DNA of 9,041 nt from Opitutaceae bacterium (GCA_003168315.1 PMSP01000111.1:1-9041), one strand, 5' to 3'. Numbered from the stretch's first letter, positions 1 to 7,028 are shown. Numbers and translations: made by a program. Notes: generated from the letters alone by a model not told the origin.

Positions 1-837
1 GCTCTTCACGCTGTTCACGCGGGATTGGTAGTCGATCAGCTCCCGGAGCTCCGTCGACGTGAGGTCGACCGGCCTCCTGTCGATCAGGAGCATGAGCCGC
101 GGGTCCTCCTGGAAGCGGGTGTAGACCTTCTCCCGGAAGGGCGTGGAGGTGATGTTCTCGCCCTTGTCGGGATCGAAGCCCATCTCGCGGCCGTCCCTGA
201 AGACCCAACCGTGCCGGGCCTCGTCGTACCACGCCTCGGTGGCGACGATGCGGTTTGTCTCGCGGCCCTTGACGTCCATCTCGGTGACGCTGGCTCCGTA
301 GCCCTTGTTCGTGTACTTGCTGTACCGGTTGAAGAACCACATCCGCCGGGGGTACGGGTTGTCGAAGCCGACGCTGAAGATCACACCGATCCGGTCCTCG
401 GCGAGCGTGTGGGACTCCTTCCTGAACTGGAACTCCTCCTTCATGACCCGCGTCTTCTCGACGGACCACGGGACGACGTAGGAGTTGAGCCAGTACGAGA
501 GGGCGCAGCAGAGGAGGCCGACCAGCCATATCGGGGCCATCAGCCTCCCGAAGCCGACGCCGGCCGCGCGCATCGCCGTCAGCTCGTTCGCCTTGTGGAG
601 CTTGCCAAGGACATAGAGCGTCGAGGCGAGGAGGACGATCGGGAGCGTCAGGGCGAGGAAACCCGGGATCGCCACGACGATGTAGGTCCCGAGGTCGGTT
701 GCCCGCGCCCCCGCCTCGTGGAGGTCCCTGAAGTCGTCGTACATCACCTGCACGAGCAGGAGGCCGCACGCGAGGACGAGCGTCATCCCGAGGATCGAGA
801 GCCACTCGCGCAGGAGGTGCCGGTCAAACGTGTTCAA
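1..837 (-). CDS. LptF/LptG-family lipopolysaccharide transport permease, N-terminal part (3' end beyond window)
   Basis: The minus-strand frame is open from 837 to base 1 and gives 279 residues; the family is usually about 360, so the last membrane segments are missing. Proteins of this YjgP/YjgQ family form the inner-membrane LptF-LptG pair that, driven by LptB, extracts lipopolysaccharide towards the outer membrane. Visible are an N-terminus of family type (FDRHLLREW, residues 4-12), hydrophobic segments at about 13-33, 52-78 and 101-121, and the diagnostic cytoplasmic stretch LGKLHKANELTAMRAAGVG (77-95) that contacts the ATPase. A long soluble part from about 130 fits the periplasmic jellyroll domain. 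The start is taken as TTG at 837 because family members begin at this point; an in-frame TTG at 846 is possible, and the first in-frame ATG would cut into the first membrane segment. No Shine-Dalgarno sequence is seen. I cannot tell LptF from LptG. It is transcribed divergently from livK. Confidence 0.88.
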   Translation of the reverse strand, partial: MNTFDRHLLREWLSILGMTLVLACGLLLVQVMYDDFRDLHEAGARATDLGTYIVVAIPGFLALTLPIVLLASTLYVLGKLHKANELTAMRAAGVGFGRLMAPIWLVGLLCCALSYWLNSYVVPWSVEKTRVMKEEFQFRKESHTLAEDRIGVIFSVGFDNPYPRRMWFFNRYSKYTNKGYGASVTEMDVKGRETNRIVATEAWYDEARHGWVFRDGREMGFDPDKGENITSTPFREKVYTRFQEDPRLMLLIDRRPVDLTSTELRELIDYQSRVNSVKS

Positions 838-938
838 CGGGCGCAATCGAAGCGGCGCCGGCCCCAGTACGCAAATAAACAAGGCAATTCGGTTGAAACT
901 GGGCACCGCCTCCCATTGTCTGCCGCCACGCAATTATC
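838..938. promoter_or_regulatory. Divergent intergenic region between the Lpt permease gene and livK
   Basis: About 100 bases separate the two divergent starts, so promoters for both should lie here. An AT-richer patch at about 868-900 stands out from the GC-rich surroundings. On the plus strand TTGAAA at 893-898 matches five of six bases of a sigma-70 -35 box, but no good -10 box follows at 16-18 bases. On the minus strand TTTATT within this patch could be part of a -10 box, without a convincing -35 box. The role as a promoter region rests mainly on gene arrangement. No operator repeat was recognised. Confidence 0.35.
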
Positions 939-2069
939 ATGACACGCTTCCTCCGTCCCCTATGTGCGCTCATGGCCGCCGCGGCCCTGTCGGCCGCCGC
1001 CTTCGCCGAGGACACGATCAAGATCGGCGAGTACGCCTCGCTGACCGGGAAGGAGGCGGCCTTCGGGCAGTCCTCCCACAAGGGGACGCTCCTTGCGGTC
1101 GAGGAGCTGAACGCCGCGGGCGGCGTCCTCGGCCGCCAGATCGAGCTCGTCACGGAGGACGACCAGACGAAGCAGGGCGAGTCCGCGACGATCGTGAAGA
1201 AGCTCATCTCGCGCGAGAAGGTGGTCGGGATCCTGGGCGAGGTGGCGTCGATGCGCTCGCTCGAGGCGGCGCCGATCTGCCAGGCCTACAGGACGCCGAT
1301 GATCTCGCCCTCGTCCACCAACCCCAAGGTGACCGAGATCGGGAACTACATCTTCCGGGTGTGCTTCATCGACCCCTTCCAGGGCACCGTCATGGCGAAG
1401 TTCGCCAAGGAAACGCTCAACCTGCGCCGGGTGGCGCTCCTGACCTCGGTCTCCTCCGCCTACAGCGTGGGGCTCGCGAAGTACTTCAAGGAGCGCTTCG
1501 TCGCCGATGGCGGCGAGATCGTCATCGAGCAGAAGTACACGGAGGGCGACAAGGACTTCAACGCGCAGCTGACGGCTATCAAGGCGGCGGGGGTCGACGG
1601 GATCTTCGTCCCGGGATACTACACGGAGGCGGCGCTCATCTGCAGGCAGGCCCGCGAGCTCGAGATGACCATGCCGCTCTTCGGCGGCGACGGGTGGGAG
1701 GCCCCCGAATTGATCGCGATCGGCGGCTCGGCCGTGGAGGGATGCTACTACTCGACCCACTACTCCCCGCAGGTGGACACCCCCGCCGTGAGGGCCTTCG
1801 TCGCAAAGTTCCAGGCGCGCTTCGACGGCGAGACGCCGGACGCCATGGCCGCGCTCGGGTATGACTCGGCGAAGGTGATGGTCGACGCCATCCGGCGCGC
1901 GGGCTCGACCGACGGGCCGGCCATCCGGGACGCGCTCGCGGCGACGAAGGACTTCGAGGGCGTCACCGGCTCGACCACGATGGACAAGAACCGCAATGCC
2001 ACCAAGGCCGCGGTCGTCATCATGGTGAAGGACGGCAAGTTCAAATTTGTACAGAGCGTGGCGCCCTAG
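939..2069 (+). CDS. livK: ABC transporter periplasmic substrate-binding protein, LivK type (branched-chain amino acid family)
   Basis: This 376-residue protein fits the usual length of the Peripla_BP_6 family. It should bind a ligand in the periplasm and hand it to the LivH/LivM channel encoded next to it. A signal peptide is clear: basic TRFLR, a hydrophobic Ala/Leu run, and likely cleavage after AFA at 23. There is no lipobox cysteine, so a soluble periplasmic form is expected. The mature start KIGEYASLTG (28-37), the ligand-side turn around GEVAS (100-104) and SPSSTNP (123-129), and the second-lobe elements GYYTEAA (226-232) and FGGDGWEAPE (248-257) follow the family. It is the first gene of the liv cluster; livH follows after 9 bases. 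The ATG at 939 has no Shine-Dalgarno sequence, but the signal peptide begins there. The family also holds binders of amides, urea and aromatic acids, so the ligand is not proven. Confidence 0.93.
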   Translation: MTRFLRPLCALMAAAALSAAAFAEDTIKIGEYASLTGKEAAFGQSSHKGTLLAVEELNAAGGVLGRQIELVTEDDQTKQGESATIVKKLISREKVVGILGEVASMRSLEAAPICQAYRTPMISPSSTNPKVTEIGNYIFRVCFIDPFQGTVMAKFAKETLNLRRVALLTSVSSAYSVGLAKYFKERFVADGGEIVIEQKYTEGDKDFNAQLTAIKAAGVDGIFVPGYYTEAALICRQARELEMTMPLFGGDGWEAPELIAIGGSAVEGCYYSTHYSPQVDTPAVRAFVAKFQARFDGETPDAMAALGYDSAKVMVDAIRRAGSTDGPAIRDALAATKDFEGVTGSTTMDKNRNATKAAVVIMVKDGKFKFVQSVAP

Positions 2070-2078
2070 GCCTGCTGC

Positions 2079-2969
2079 ATGACGGAGTTCCTCCAGCAAC
2101 TCCTGAACGGCCTCTCGCTCGGCGCCATCTACGCCCTGATAGCGCTCGGGTACACGATGGTGTACGGCGTCCTGCGCTTCATCAACTTCGCGCACTCGGA
2201 TGTCTTCATGGTCGGCGCGTTCATCGGCTACTTCGTGGGCGGGCTCCTTCCCCACGGCACGTTCTGGGGCGGGCTCGCCGCCCTAGCGGCGGCGATGGCC
2301 GGCTGCGCGGTCCTCGGGATCGTGATCGAGCGCCTGGTCTACCGGCCGCTCAGGGGCGGCCCGACCCTGAACGTCCTCATAACGGCCATAGGCATGTCGC
2401 TCTTCCTCGAGTACTCGGGCCAGCTGGTGTTCGGGGCGACGCCGCGCGCCTTCCCCGCGATCTTCCCGGCCAAGGTGATCTCGCTCCACGGCCTGATCAT
2501 CTCGATGAACCAGGTGACCGTGATCGTGGTGGCGGCCGTCCTCATGGTCGGGCTCCAGTTCGCGGTCCATGGGACGAAGATCGGCACCGCGATGCGGGCG
2601 GTGGCCCTGAACCCCAAGGCGGCGCAGCTCGTCGGGATCAACATCGACGTCGTCATCTCGTTCACGTTCGGGCTCGGTTCGGCCCTGGCGGGGGCGGGCG
2701 GCGTCCTCTATGCGCTCAACTACCCCTCGATCGACCCGCTGATGGGGGTCGTGCCGGGCCTGAAGGCGTTCGTCGCCGCCGTCCTCGGCGGCGTCGGCAA
2801 CATCCCCGGGGCCGCGCTCGGCGCCCTCATCCTCGGCATGGTGGAGACATTCGTCGACGGCTCCCGGTGGTCCACGTACAAGGACGCGATCGCGTTCGCG
2901 ATACTGATCGGGATCCTCCTCTTCCGGCCGGCGGGGCTCCTCGGCCGGTACAGGGCCGAGAAGGTATAG
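2079..2969 (+). CDS. livH: Branched-chain amino acid ABC transporter permease, LivH type
   Basis: The 296-residue polytopic inner-membrane protein is one half of the transport channel and pairs with LivM. It opens with the family hallmark LQQLLNGLSLGAIYALIALG (5-24), followed by YTMVYGVLRFINFAHSD (25-41). In the usual FAHGD motif the glycine is serine here. Further hydrophobic stretches lie at about 42-56, 63-84, 98-118, 139-162, 190-213, 223-257 and 268-287. The stretch GTAMRAVALNPKAAQLVGIN (169-188) is the cytoplasmic coupling loop that touches the ATPase, equivalent to the EAA loop. It ends with FRPAGLLGR, typical of the family. The ATG at 2079 lies 9 bases after the livK stop. It has no Shine-Dalgarno sequence, so translation may depend on its close neighbour. 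Confidence 0.95.
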   Translation: MTEFLQQLLNGLSLGAIYALIALGYTMVYGVLRFINFAHSDVFMVGAFIGYFVGGLLPHGTFWGGLAALAAAMAGCAVLGIVIERLVYRPLRGGPTLNVLITAIGMSLFLEYSGQLVFGATPRAFPAIFPAKVISLHGLIISMNQVTVIVVAAVLMVGLQFAVHGTKIGTAMRAVALNPKAAQLVGINIDVVISFTFGLGSALAGAGGVLYALNYPSIDPLMGVVPGLKAFVAAVLGGVGNIPGAALGALILGMVETFVDGSRWSTYKDAIAFAILIGILLFRPAGLLGRYRAEKV

Positions 2970-2972
2970 CCC

Positions 2973-2978
2973 GGGGGA
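2973..2978 (+). promoter_or_regulatory. Shine-Dalgarno sequence that fixes the livM start
   Basis: GGGGGA ends 5 bases before the ATG at 2984 and begins 3 bases after the livH stop. It is the only convincing ribosome binding site in front of a gene in this window. It supports 2984 over an in-frame upstream ATG at 2867, which lies inside livH. Confidence 0.6.
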
Positions 2979-2983
2979 CGACG

Positions 2984-3958
2984 ATGCCCAAGCCCCTGAT
3001 CGCCCTCCTGGCCGCCGTCCTTGTGGCGTTCGGCGTCTCGTACTTCTCGGACCACATCGACCCCTACTACCTGGACGTCATCACCGGGGTCGGCATAAAC
3101 ATCATCCTCGCCGTCTCGCTGAACCTCGTGAACGGCTACACGGGGCAGTTCTCGCTGGGGCACGCCGGGTTCATGTCGGTCGGCGCCTACCTTTCCGCGG
3201 CGATCACGATGCTGGCCGGCCCGAGGATACTCGGCGACTCAGGCGGCACCGCGGTGCAGCAGGGCCTCCTCTTCCTCGGGGCGCTGCTGGTGGGCGGCCT
3301 TGGCGCGGCGCTCGCCGGGGTCGCGGTCGGCATCCCCTCCCTTAGGCTCAAGGGGGACTACCTCGCCCTGGTCACCCTGGGCTTCGGGGAGATCATCCGG
3401 GTCATATTCCAGAACGTGGACGCGCTCGGGGGCGCCCTCGGGCTGAATGGGATCCCCAACTACACGACGGTGTTCTGGGTCTACTCCTTTGCCGCCCTGA
3501 CCGTGTTCACGGTCGTCTGCCTCGTCCGGTCGACCTACGGCCGGGGCTTCGTCGCAACGCGCGACGACGAGGTGGCCTCGGAGGCGGTCGGCCTGAACAC
3601 GACCCGCTACAAGATCGTGGCGTTCGTGGTGGGGGCGTTCTTCGCCGGCGTCGCCGGCGGCCTCTACGGGCACTTCAAGCTGACGATCACGCCCACCGGC
3701 TTCGACTTCACGAAGAGCATCGAGATCGTCGTCATGGTGATCCTCGGGGGGATGGGCAACACGCCCGGCGTGATCCTGGCCGCGATCCTCCTCACGGTCC
3801 TGCCGGAGGTGCTGCGCGCCGTGGACGAGTACAGGATGGTGCTCTATTCGCTCCTCCTCATCGTCCTCATGCTCGTGCGGCCCAAGGGGCTCTTCAACTT
3901 CGACTACTCCGCGATCGCCTCGCGGCTGCGGCGGAAATTCTGGCCGGCCGGCAGCTGA
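2984..3958 (+). CDS. livM: Branched-chain amino acid ABC transporter permease, LivM type
   Basis: The 324-residue protein is the second membrane subunit of the Liv channel. Family signatures are plain: NLVNGYTGQFSLGHAGFMSV (47-66), PSLRLKGDYLALVTLGFGEI (118-137) and the coupling loop ATRDDEVASEAVGLNTTRYK (191-210). After this come membrane segments at about 211-229, 247-274 and 285-298, and the common ending LVRPKGLF (297-304). The N-terminus has one hydrophobic segment (4-20) rather than the long extension found in some enterobacterial LivM proteins. The frame is open further upstream, but ATG 2984 has the ribosome binding site and follows the livH stop by 14 bases, while the upstream translation is Arg/Pro-rich and unlike the family. 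livG begins 9 bases after the stop, in keeping with one transcript. Confidence 0.95.
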   Translation: MPKPLIALLAAVLVAFGVSYFSDHIDPYYLDVITGVGINIILAVSLNLVNGYTGQFSLGHAGFMSVGAYLSAAITMLAGPRILGDSGGTAVQQGLLFLGALLVGGLGAALAGVAVGIPSLRLKGDYLALVTLGFGEIIRVIFQNVDALGGALGLNGIPNYTTVFWVYSFAALTVFTVVCLVRSTYGRGFVATRDDEVASEAVGLNTTRYKIVAFVVGAFFAGVAGGLYGHFKLTITPTGFDFTKSIEIVVMVILGGMGNTPGVILAAILLTVLPEVLRAVDEYRMVLYSLLLIVLMLVRPKGLFNFDYSAIASRLRRKFWPAGS

Positions 3959-3967
3959 GCCCGACCC

Positions 3968-4753
3968 ATGCCCGAACCCATCCTGCAGCTCGACAAGGCG
4001 ACGATCCGGTTCGGGGGGCTGACCGCCGTCAATGCCCTGGACCTCGTGGTGGACGAGGGCGACCTGGTGGGGCTGATAGGGCCGAACGGCGCCGGCAAGA
4101 CGACCGTCTTCAACCTGGTGACATGCGTCTACGACGCGACGAGCGGCACGGTGCGCTCGGCCGGGGTCGACCTCGCCGGCCTCAGGGTCGACCAGGTGGT
4201 CGAGGCGGGCATCGCCCGGACCTTCCAGAACATCCGCCTCTTCAAGAGCCTCTCCGTCTTCGACAACGTGCGGGTCGCCTGCAACCTCCACCGCTCGAGC
4301 GGCGCCGTGCAGGCGCTGGTGCGGATGCGCTCCTTCAGGGCCGACGAGGCCTCCATCGGGCGCCGCGCCGACGAGCTCCTCGAGCTGTTCAACCTGCGGC
4401 GCTTCAGGGACGCCCCCGCGACAAGCCTTCCCTACGGGGACCAGCGCCGCCTGGAGATCGTCCGCTGCCTCGCCACGCGGCCGCGGCTCCTCCTCCTGGA
4501 CGAGCCGGCGGCGGGCATGAACCCGTCGGAGAAGGTCGAGCTCATGTCGCTCATCCAGAGGATCCACCGGGAGTTCTCGCTCTCTATCCTCCTTGTCGAG
4601 CACTCGATGAAGGTCGTCATGGGGGTCTGCCACCGGGTTGCGGTCCTCGACTACGGGGTCAAGATCGCCGAGGGGACCCCGGCCGAGATACAGAGCGACC
4701 CCAAGGTCATCGAGGCGTACCTCGGCGAGGCGACGGGCCTCGCCCACCACTGA
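3968..4753 (+). CDS. livG: Branched-chain amino acid ABC transporter ATP-binding protein, LivG type
   Basis: This 261-residue cytoplasmic ATPase powers the LivH/LivM channel together with LivF. It carries Walker A GPNGAGKT (38-45), the Q-loop in ARTFQNIRLF (Gln87), a signature loop LPYGDQRRLEI (154-164), Walker B LLLLDEP (174-180) and the switch histidine in LVEHSM (His212). AAGMNPSEK (181-189) after Walker B and the C-terminal AYLGE (250-254) are typical of LivG rather than LivF. The signature reads LPYGDQ instead of the general LSGGQ; LivG proteins commonly have LPYG at this place, so it is expected to be functional. The ATG at 3968 is preceded by CGACCC and no Shine-Dalgarno sequence. livF starts 5 bases after the stop, suggesting tight translational linkage. 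Confidence 0.96.
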   Translation: MPEPILQLDKATIRFGGLTAVNALDLVVDEGDLVGLIGPNGAGKTTVFNLVTCVYDATSGTVRSAGVDLAGLRVDQVVEAGIARTFQNIRLFKSLSVFDNVRVACNLHRSSGAVQALVRMRSFRADEASIGRRADELLELFNLRRFRDAPATSLPYGDQRRLEIVRCLATRPRLLLLDEPAAGMNPSEKVELMSLIQRIHREFSLSILLVEHSMKVVMGVCHRVAVLDYGVKIAEGTPAEIQSDPKVIEAYLGEATGLAHH

Positions 4754-4758
4754 CCCCC

Positions 4759-5466
4759 ATGCTGGAGATATCGGAACTCTCGGTCTCCTACGGGGCGATC
4801 TCGGCGCTCCGGGGCGTCTCGCTCAGGGTGGGAAAGGGGACGATCGTGACCCTGATCGGGGGCAACGGGGCGGGCAAGACCACCACCCTGAGGACCGTGT
4901 CGGGGCTCCTCAGGCCGACCTCCGGCAGCGTGAGATTCATGGGCGAGGACATAACGCGCCTCCCCGCGCACCGCATCGTGGCCCGCGGGATCGGGCACGT
5001 CCCGGAGGGCCGCATGATATTCTCGAACCTAACGGTCGACGAGAACCTCTCGATGGGCGCCTACCTGCAGAAGGACAAGGCGGCGATCGCAAGGAACCGC
5101 GACTATGTCTTCGGGATATTCTCGCGCCTGAAGGAGCGGCTCCGCCAGACGGCCGGGACGCTCTCCGGCGGCGAGCAGCAGATGCTGGCCATAGGGCGCG
5201 CGCTCATGGGGGAGCCAAAGTTCCTCATGCTGGACGAACCGTCGCTCGGCATCGCCCCGAGGCTGATCAGCACGATCTTCGAGAGGATAATCGAGATCAA
5301 CCGGGACCGCGGGATCGCGATCCTTCTCGTCGAGCAGAACGCCAACCTCGCGCTCGAGATCAGCACGTACGCCTATGTCCTCGAGACCGGGCACGTGACG
5401 ATGGAGGGCGCGAGCGCCGACCTCCGGAAGAACCCGCAGCTCAAGGCCGCGTACCTGGGCGGCTAG
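4759..5466 (+). CDS. livF: Branched-chain amino acid ABC transporter ATP-binding protein, LivF type
   Basis: The 235-residue partner ATPase of LivG closes the operon. It shows Walker A GGNGAGKT (34-41), the LivF-typical VPEGRMIFSNLTVDENL (81-97), signature LSGGEQQMLAIGRAL (135-149) and Walker B FLMLDEPSLGIAP (155-167). At the switch position it has Gln193 (LLVEQN) instead of histidine, as known for LivF proteins, so the two ATPase sites of the pair are probably unequal. The ATG at 4759 matches the family N-terminus (MLEISELSVSYG); the reading frame upstream of it overlaps livG and does not encode family sequence. The stop TAG at 5464-5466 shares three bases with the stop of the opposing VOC gene, leaving no space for a terminator between them. 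Confidence 0.96.
   Translation: MLEISELSVSYGAISALRGVSLRVGKGTIVTLIGGNGAGKTTTLRTVSGLLRPTSGSVRFMGEDITRLPAHRIVARGIGHVPEGRMIFSNLTVDENLSMGAYLQKDKAAIARNRDYVFGIFSRLKERLRQTAGTLSGGEQQMLAIGRALMGEPKFLMLDEPSLGIAPRLISTIFERIIEINRDRGIAILLVEQNANLALEISTYAYVLETGHVTMEGASADLRKNPQLKAAYLGG
5463..5466. other. Shared CTAG double stop of convergent livF and VOC gene
   Basis: The palindrome CTAG supplies TAG to livF on the plus strand (5464-5466) and TAG to the VOC gene on the minus strand (5465-5463). The two genes therefore overlap by four bases tail to tail. Any transcription stop for either gene must lie inside the other gene. Confidence 0.9.
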
Positions 5467-5975
5467 GGAGCGCCCGCCTTCGAGAGGGAGAGGAGCCCGT
5501 CCAGGTCCAGCCTGCGGGTGTACATGGCCACGCCGCCCTTCTCGTCCCTGGGCCACTCCGCGCGGGGGCGATCCCAGTAGAGCTCGACACCGTTGTCATC
5601 CGGGTCCCGGAGATAGAGGGCCTCGCTGACCCCGTGGTCCGAGGCCCCGTCCAGGGGAACCTTGGCGGCAATGAGGCGGCGGAGGGCGTCGGCCAGCTCG
5701 GCCCTCGTCGGATAGACGACCGCGAGATGGTAGAGCCCCGTCGTCCCCGCAGGCGGCGGCGAGCCGCCGAGGCTTTCCCAGGTGTTGAGGCCGATGTGGT
5801 GATGGTAGCCCCCGGCCGAGATGAACGCCGCGCTCGAGTCGATCCGCTGCATGAGCTCGAAACCGAGGACGCCGCAGTAGAAGCGCAGCGCCCGGTCGAG
5901 GTTCGCGACCTTGAGGTGGACGTGGCCGATCCGGACGTCGGGATGAATGGGACGGCTTGCGGCGGTGGATTTCAT
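5463..5975 (-). CDS. VOC-superfamily protein (glyoxalase / catechol-2,3-dioxygenase-like)
   Basis: This 170-residue protein belongs to the vicinal oxygen chelate fold, whose members bind a divalent metal and include extradiol dioxygenases, glyoxalases and antibiotic-resistance proteins. The first module opens with VRIGHVHLKVANLDRALRFY (14-33), followed by GFELMQR and the His-rich GGYHHHIGLNTWES (55-68). The second has GLYHLAVVYPTRAELADALR (80-99), DHGVSEALYLRDPDDNGVEL (113-132) and YWDRP. Candidate metal ligands are His18 or His20, His83 and Glu131. This wording matches short CatE-like proteins found in many soil bacteria, but the substrate cannot be read from sequence. I chose ATG 5975; an in-frame GTG at 5990 would add five residues. 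Neither has a Shine-Dalgarno sequence. It points against the liv operon and is unlikely to be part of it. Confidence 0.88.
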   Translation of the reverse strand: MKSTAASRPIHPDVRIGHVHLKVANLDRALRFYCGVLGFELMQRIDSSAAFISAGGYHHHIGLNTWESLGGSPPPAGTTGLYHLAVVYPTRAELADALRRLIAAKVPLDGASDHGVSEALYLRDPDDNGVELYWDRPRAEWPRDEKGGVAMYTRRLDLDGLLSLSKAGAP

Positions 5976-6067
5976 GTTGCCCGGACACACAACGATGATT
6001 TTCGCGTTTCTTCAACCCCGCGCGGGCCGGGCGCCCCCGGACGGGAAGCAGGCGTATCGGATTGAAA
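5976..6067. promoter_or_regulatory. Divergent intergenic region between the VOC gene and the GNAT gene
   Basis: Ninety-two bases separate the two divergent starts, so both genes should be transcribed from here. On the minus strand TTGAAG (6015-6010) is a weak -35 candidate, but no good -10 box follows. The region holds a pair of GC-rich palindromes, listed separately. The promoter role is inferred from gene arrangement. Confidence 0.3.
6017..6040. repeat. Two adjacent GC-rich inverted repeats in the divergent gap
   Basis: CCCGCGCGGG at 6017-6026 is a perfect 10-base palindrome. It is followed at 6029-6036 by the perfect palindrome GGGCGCCC. The second site also lies within a hairpin with CCGGG (6027-6031) and CCCGG (6036-6040) as arms around a four-base loop. 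No T-run follows, so it does not look like an intrinsic terminator. It could be an operator or simply a product of high GC content. Confidence 0.35.
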
Positions 6068-6523
6068 ATGGGGGATCCCCTTGGGACGATCGGGCCCCAA
6101 GTGACACGAATCCGGCCCATGGTGCTCGCCGACTACGACCCCGTGTACCGCATCTGGGCCGAGGCGGAGGGGATGTGCCTTGGGGAGGATGACTCACGGG
6201 GGCGGATCAGGCTCTACCTGGGGAGGAACCCGGGCCTCTGCTTTGTCGCGACCTCCGGCAAGGGGATAGTCGGGACCGTCCTGTGCGGGCACGACGGGCG
6301 CCGGGGGATCCTGCGCCACCTCGCGGTCGTCCCGGGATTCCGGAAGCAGGGCGTCGGCCGGGCCCTGACGGCCAGGTGCCTGGCCGCCCTCTCAAGGAGC
6401 GGCATCAGGAGATGCAACCTGTACGTGGAGGACAACAACCCCGCGGGGATGCGGTTCTGGGAGCACCTGGGATTCAGGCAAATCAAGGACGACTACCGCA
6501 CATTCCAGATCCGGCTCCCCTGA
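6068..6523 (+). CDS. GNAT-family N-acetyltransferase
   Basis: The 151-residue protein is the size of a single GNAT domain; such enzymes move an acetyl group from acetyl-CoA to an amine. The fold can be followed from TRIRPMVLADYDPVYRIW (13-30) through GIVGTVLCGHDGRRG (66-80). The acetyl-CoA pyrophosphate loop is LAVVPGFRKQGVGRAL (85-100), with the Q-x-x-G-x-G/A pattern present as RKQGVG. The C-terminal motif is LYVEDNNPAGMRFWEHLGF (118-136). The central part resembles YpeA-like acetyltransferases, which does not fix the substrate. The start is uncertain: ATG 6068 is used, but GTG 6101 lies right before TRIRPM and would match family N-termini better, and TTG 6062 is also in frame. None has a Shine-Dalgarno sequence. 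The next gene follows after 31 bases on the same strand. Confidence 0.88.
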   Translation: MGDPLGTIGPQVTRIRPMVLADYDPVYRIWAEAEGMCLGEDDSRGRIRLYLGRNPGLCFVATSGKGIVGTVLCGHDGRRGILRHLAVVPGFRKQGVGRALTARCLAALSRSGIRRCNLYVEDNNPAGMRFWEHLGFRQIKDDYRTFQIRLP

Positions 6524-6554
6524 CGCCAGGCCTTCCCGCCAACCCAGATCCACC

Positions 6555-7028
6555 ATGACACCAAGAACCACTGGCCTTGTCGCATTTTCACTGGCTTTCG
6601 CCGTCCTTTCGGGACCCCGGGCGCGGGCAGACGATCGCTCCGACATCCTCGCCGTCCTCGGAAGGGTCGAGGACGGCTTCAGCACCTACGACGCGCCAAA
6701 GGTCGCGAGTGCGTATGCGGCGGACGCCGACTGGCTCAATCCCTTCGGCGTGCATCTGGTCGGGCGCGAGCAGATCCAGAAGTTCCTAATCAGGCTTTTC
6801 GCCAAGGCCGGATACCGCTCGGGAAAGAACACGAGCCAGATCGTCACCGAGGTGCAGTTCGTGACCCCGGACGTCGCCATCGGCCACGGGTTCGAGCAGA
6901 GCGCCGGCCAGGTGGACGACGAAACCGGCAGGAAAATGGATCCCCGGAAATCGCACTACCTCGACGTTCTTGCCAAGCGCGACGGGCACTGGGTGATCGT
7001 GAGCGAGATGATCATGGACGAAAAGTGA
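6555..7028 (+). CDS. Exported NTF2/SnoaL-like protein (SgcJ/DUF4440 type)
   Basis: The 157-residue protein begins with a signal peptide: TPRTT, hydrophobic GLVAFSLAFAVLSG (7-20) and probable cleavage after ARA at 25, so it should act in the periplasm or outside. The mature part reads as one NTF2-like alpha+beta cone: DDRSDILAVLGRVEDGF (26-42), a helix with the common AYAADADWLNPFG (53-65), REQIQKFL (71-78), strands with VTEVQFVTPDVAIGHG (97-112), and DVLAKRDGHWVIVSEM (137-152) at the end. This ending is typical of the SgcJ/EcaC and DUF4440 groups. These folds serve as enzymes or ligand-binding proteins, and function is not predictable here. The start ATG 6555 is preceded by CCACC, not by a Shine-Dalgarno sequence. 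Its stop overlaps the next start by one base (TGATG). Confidence 0.82.
   Translation: MTPRTTGLVAFSLAFAVLSGPRARADDRSDILAVLGRVEDGFSTYDAPKVASAYAADADWLNPFGVHLVGREQIQKFLIRLFAKAGYRSGKNTSQIVTEVQFVTPDVAIGHGFEQSAGQVDDETGRKMDPRKSHYLDVLAKRDGHWVIVSEMIMDEK

Noticed and set aside
25..942. Plus-strand open frame of 305 codons across the left edge
   Set aside because: It is opposite the Lpt permease, has no family features, and its sequence is Glu/Arg/Pro-rich as expected of a shadow frame.
960..2255. Long minus-strand open frame (431 codons) opposite livK and the start of livH
   Set aside because: It is Arg/Asp/His-rich without recognisable domains and lies fully opposite clear family proteins. In GC-rich DNA such antisense frames are a by-product of codon usage.
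2867..2983. Upstream extension of livM by 39 codons from an in-frame ATG
   Set aside because: It would overlap livH by over 100 bases, the extra residues are Arg/Pro-rich, and the ribosome binding site is at 2973-2978 for ATG 2984.
3239..4750. Very long minus-strand open frame (503 codons) opposite livM and livG
   Set aside because: The composition is low-complexity and charged, with no motif, and the plus strand encodes unmistakable LivM and LivG.
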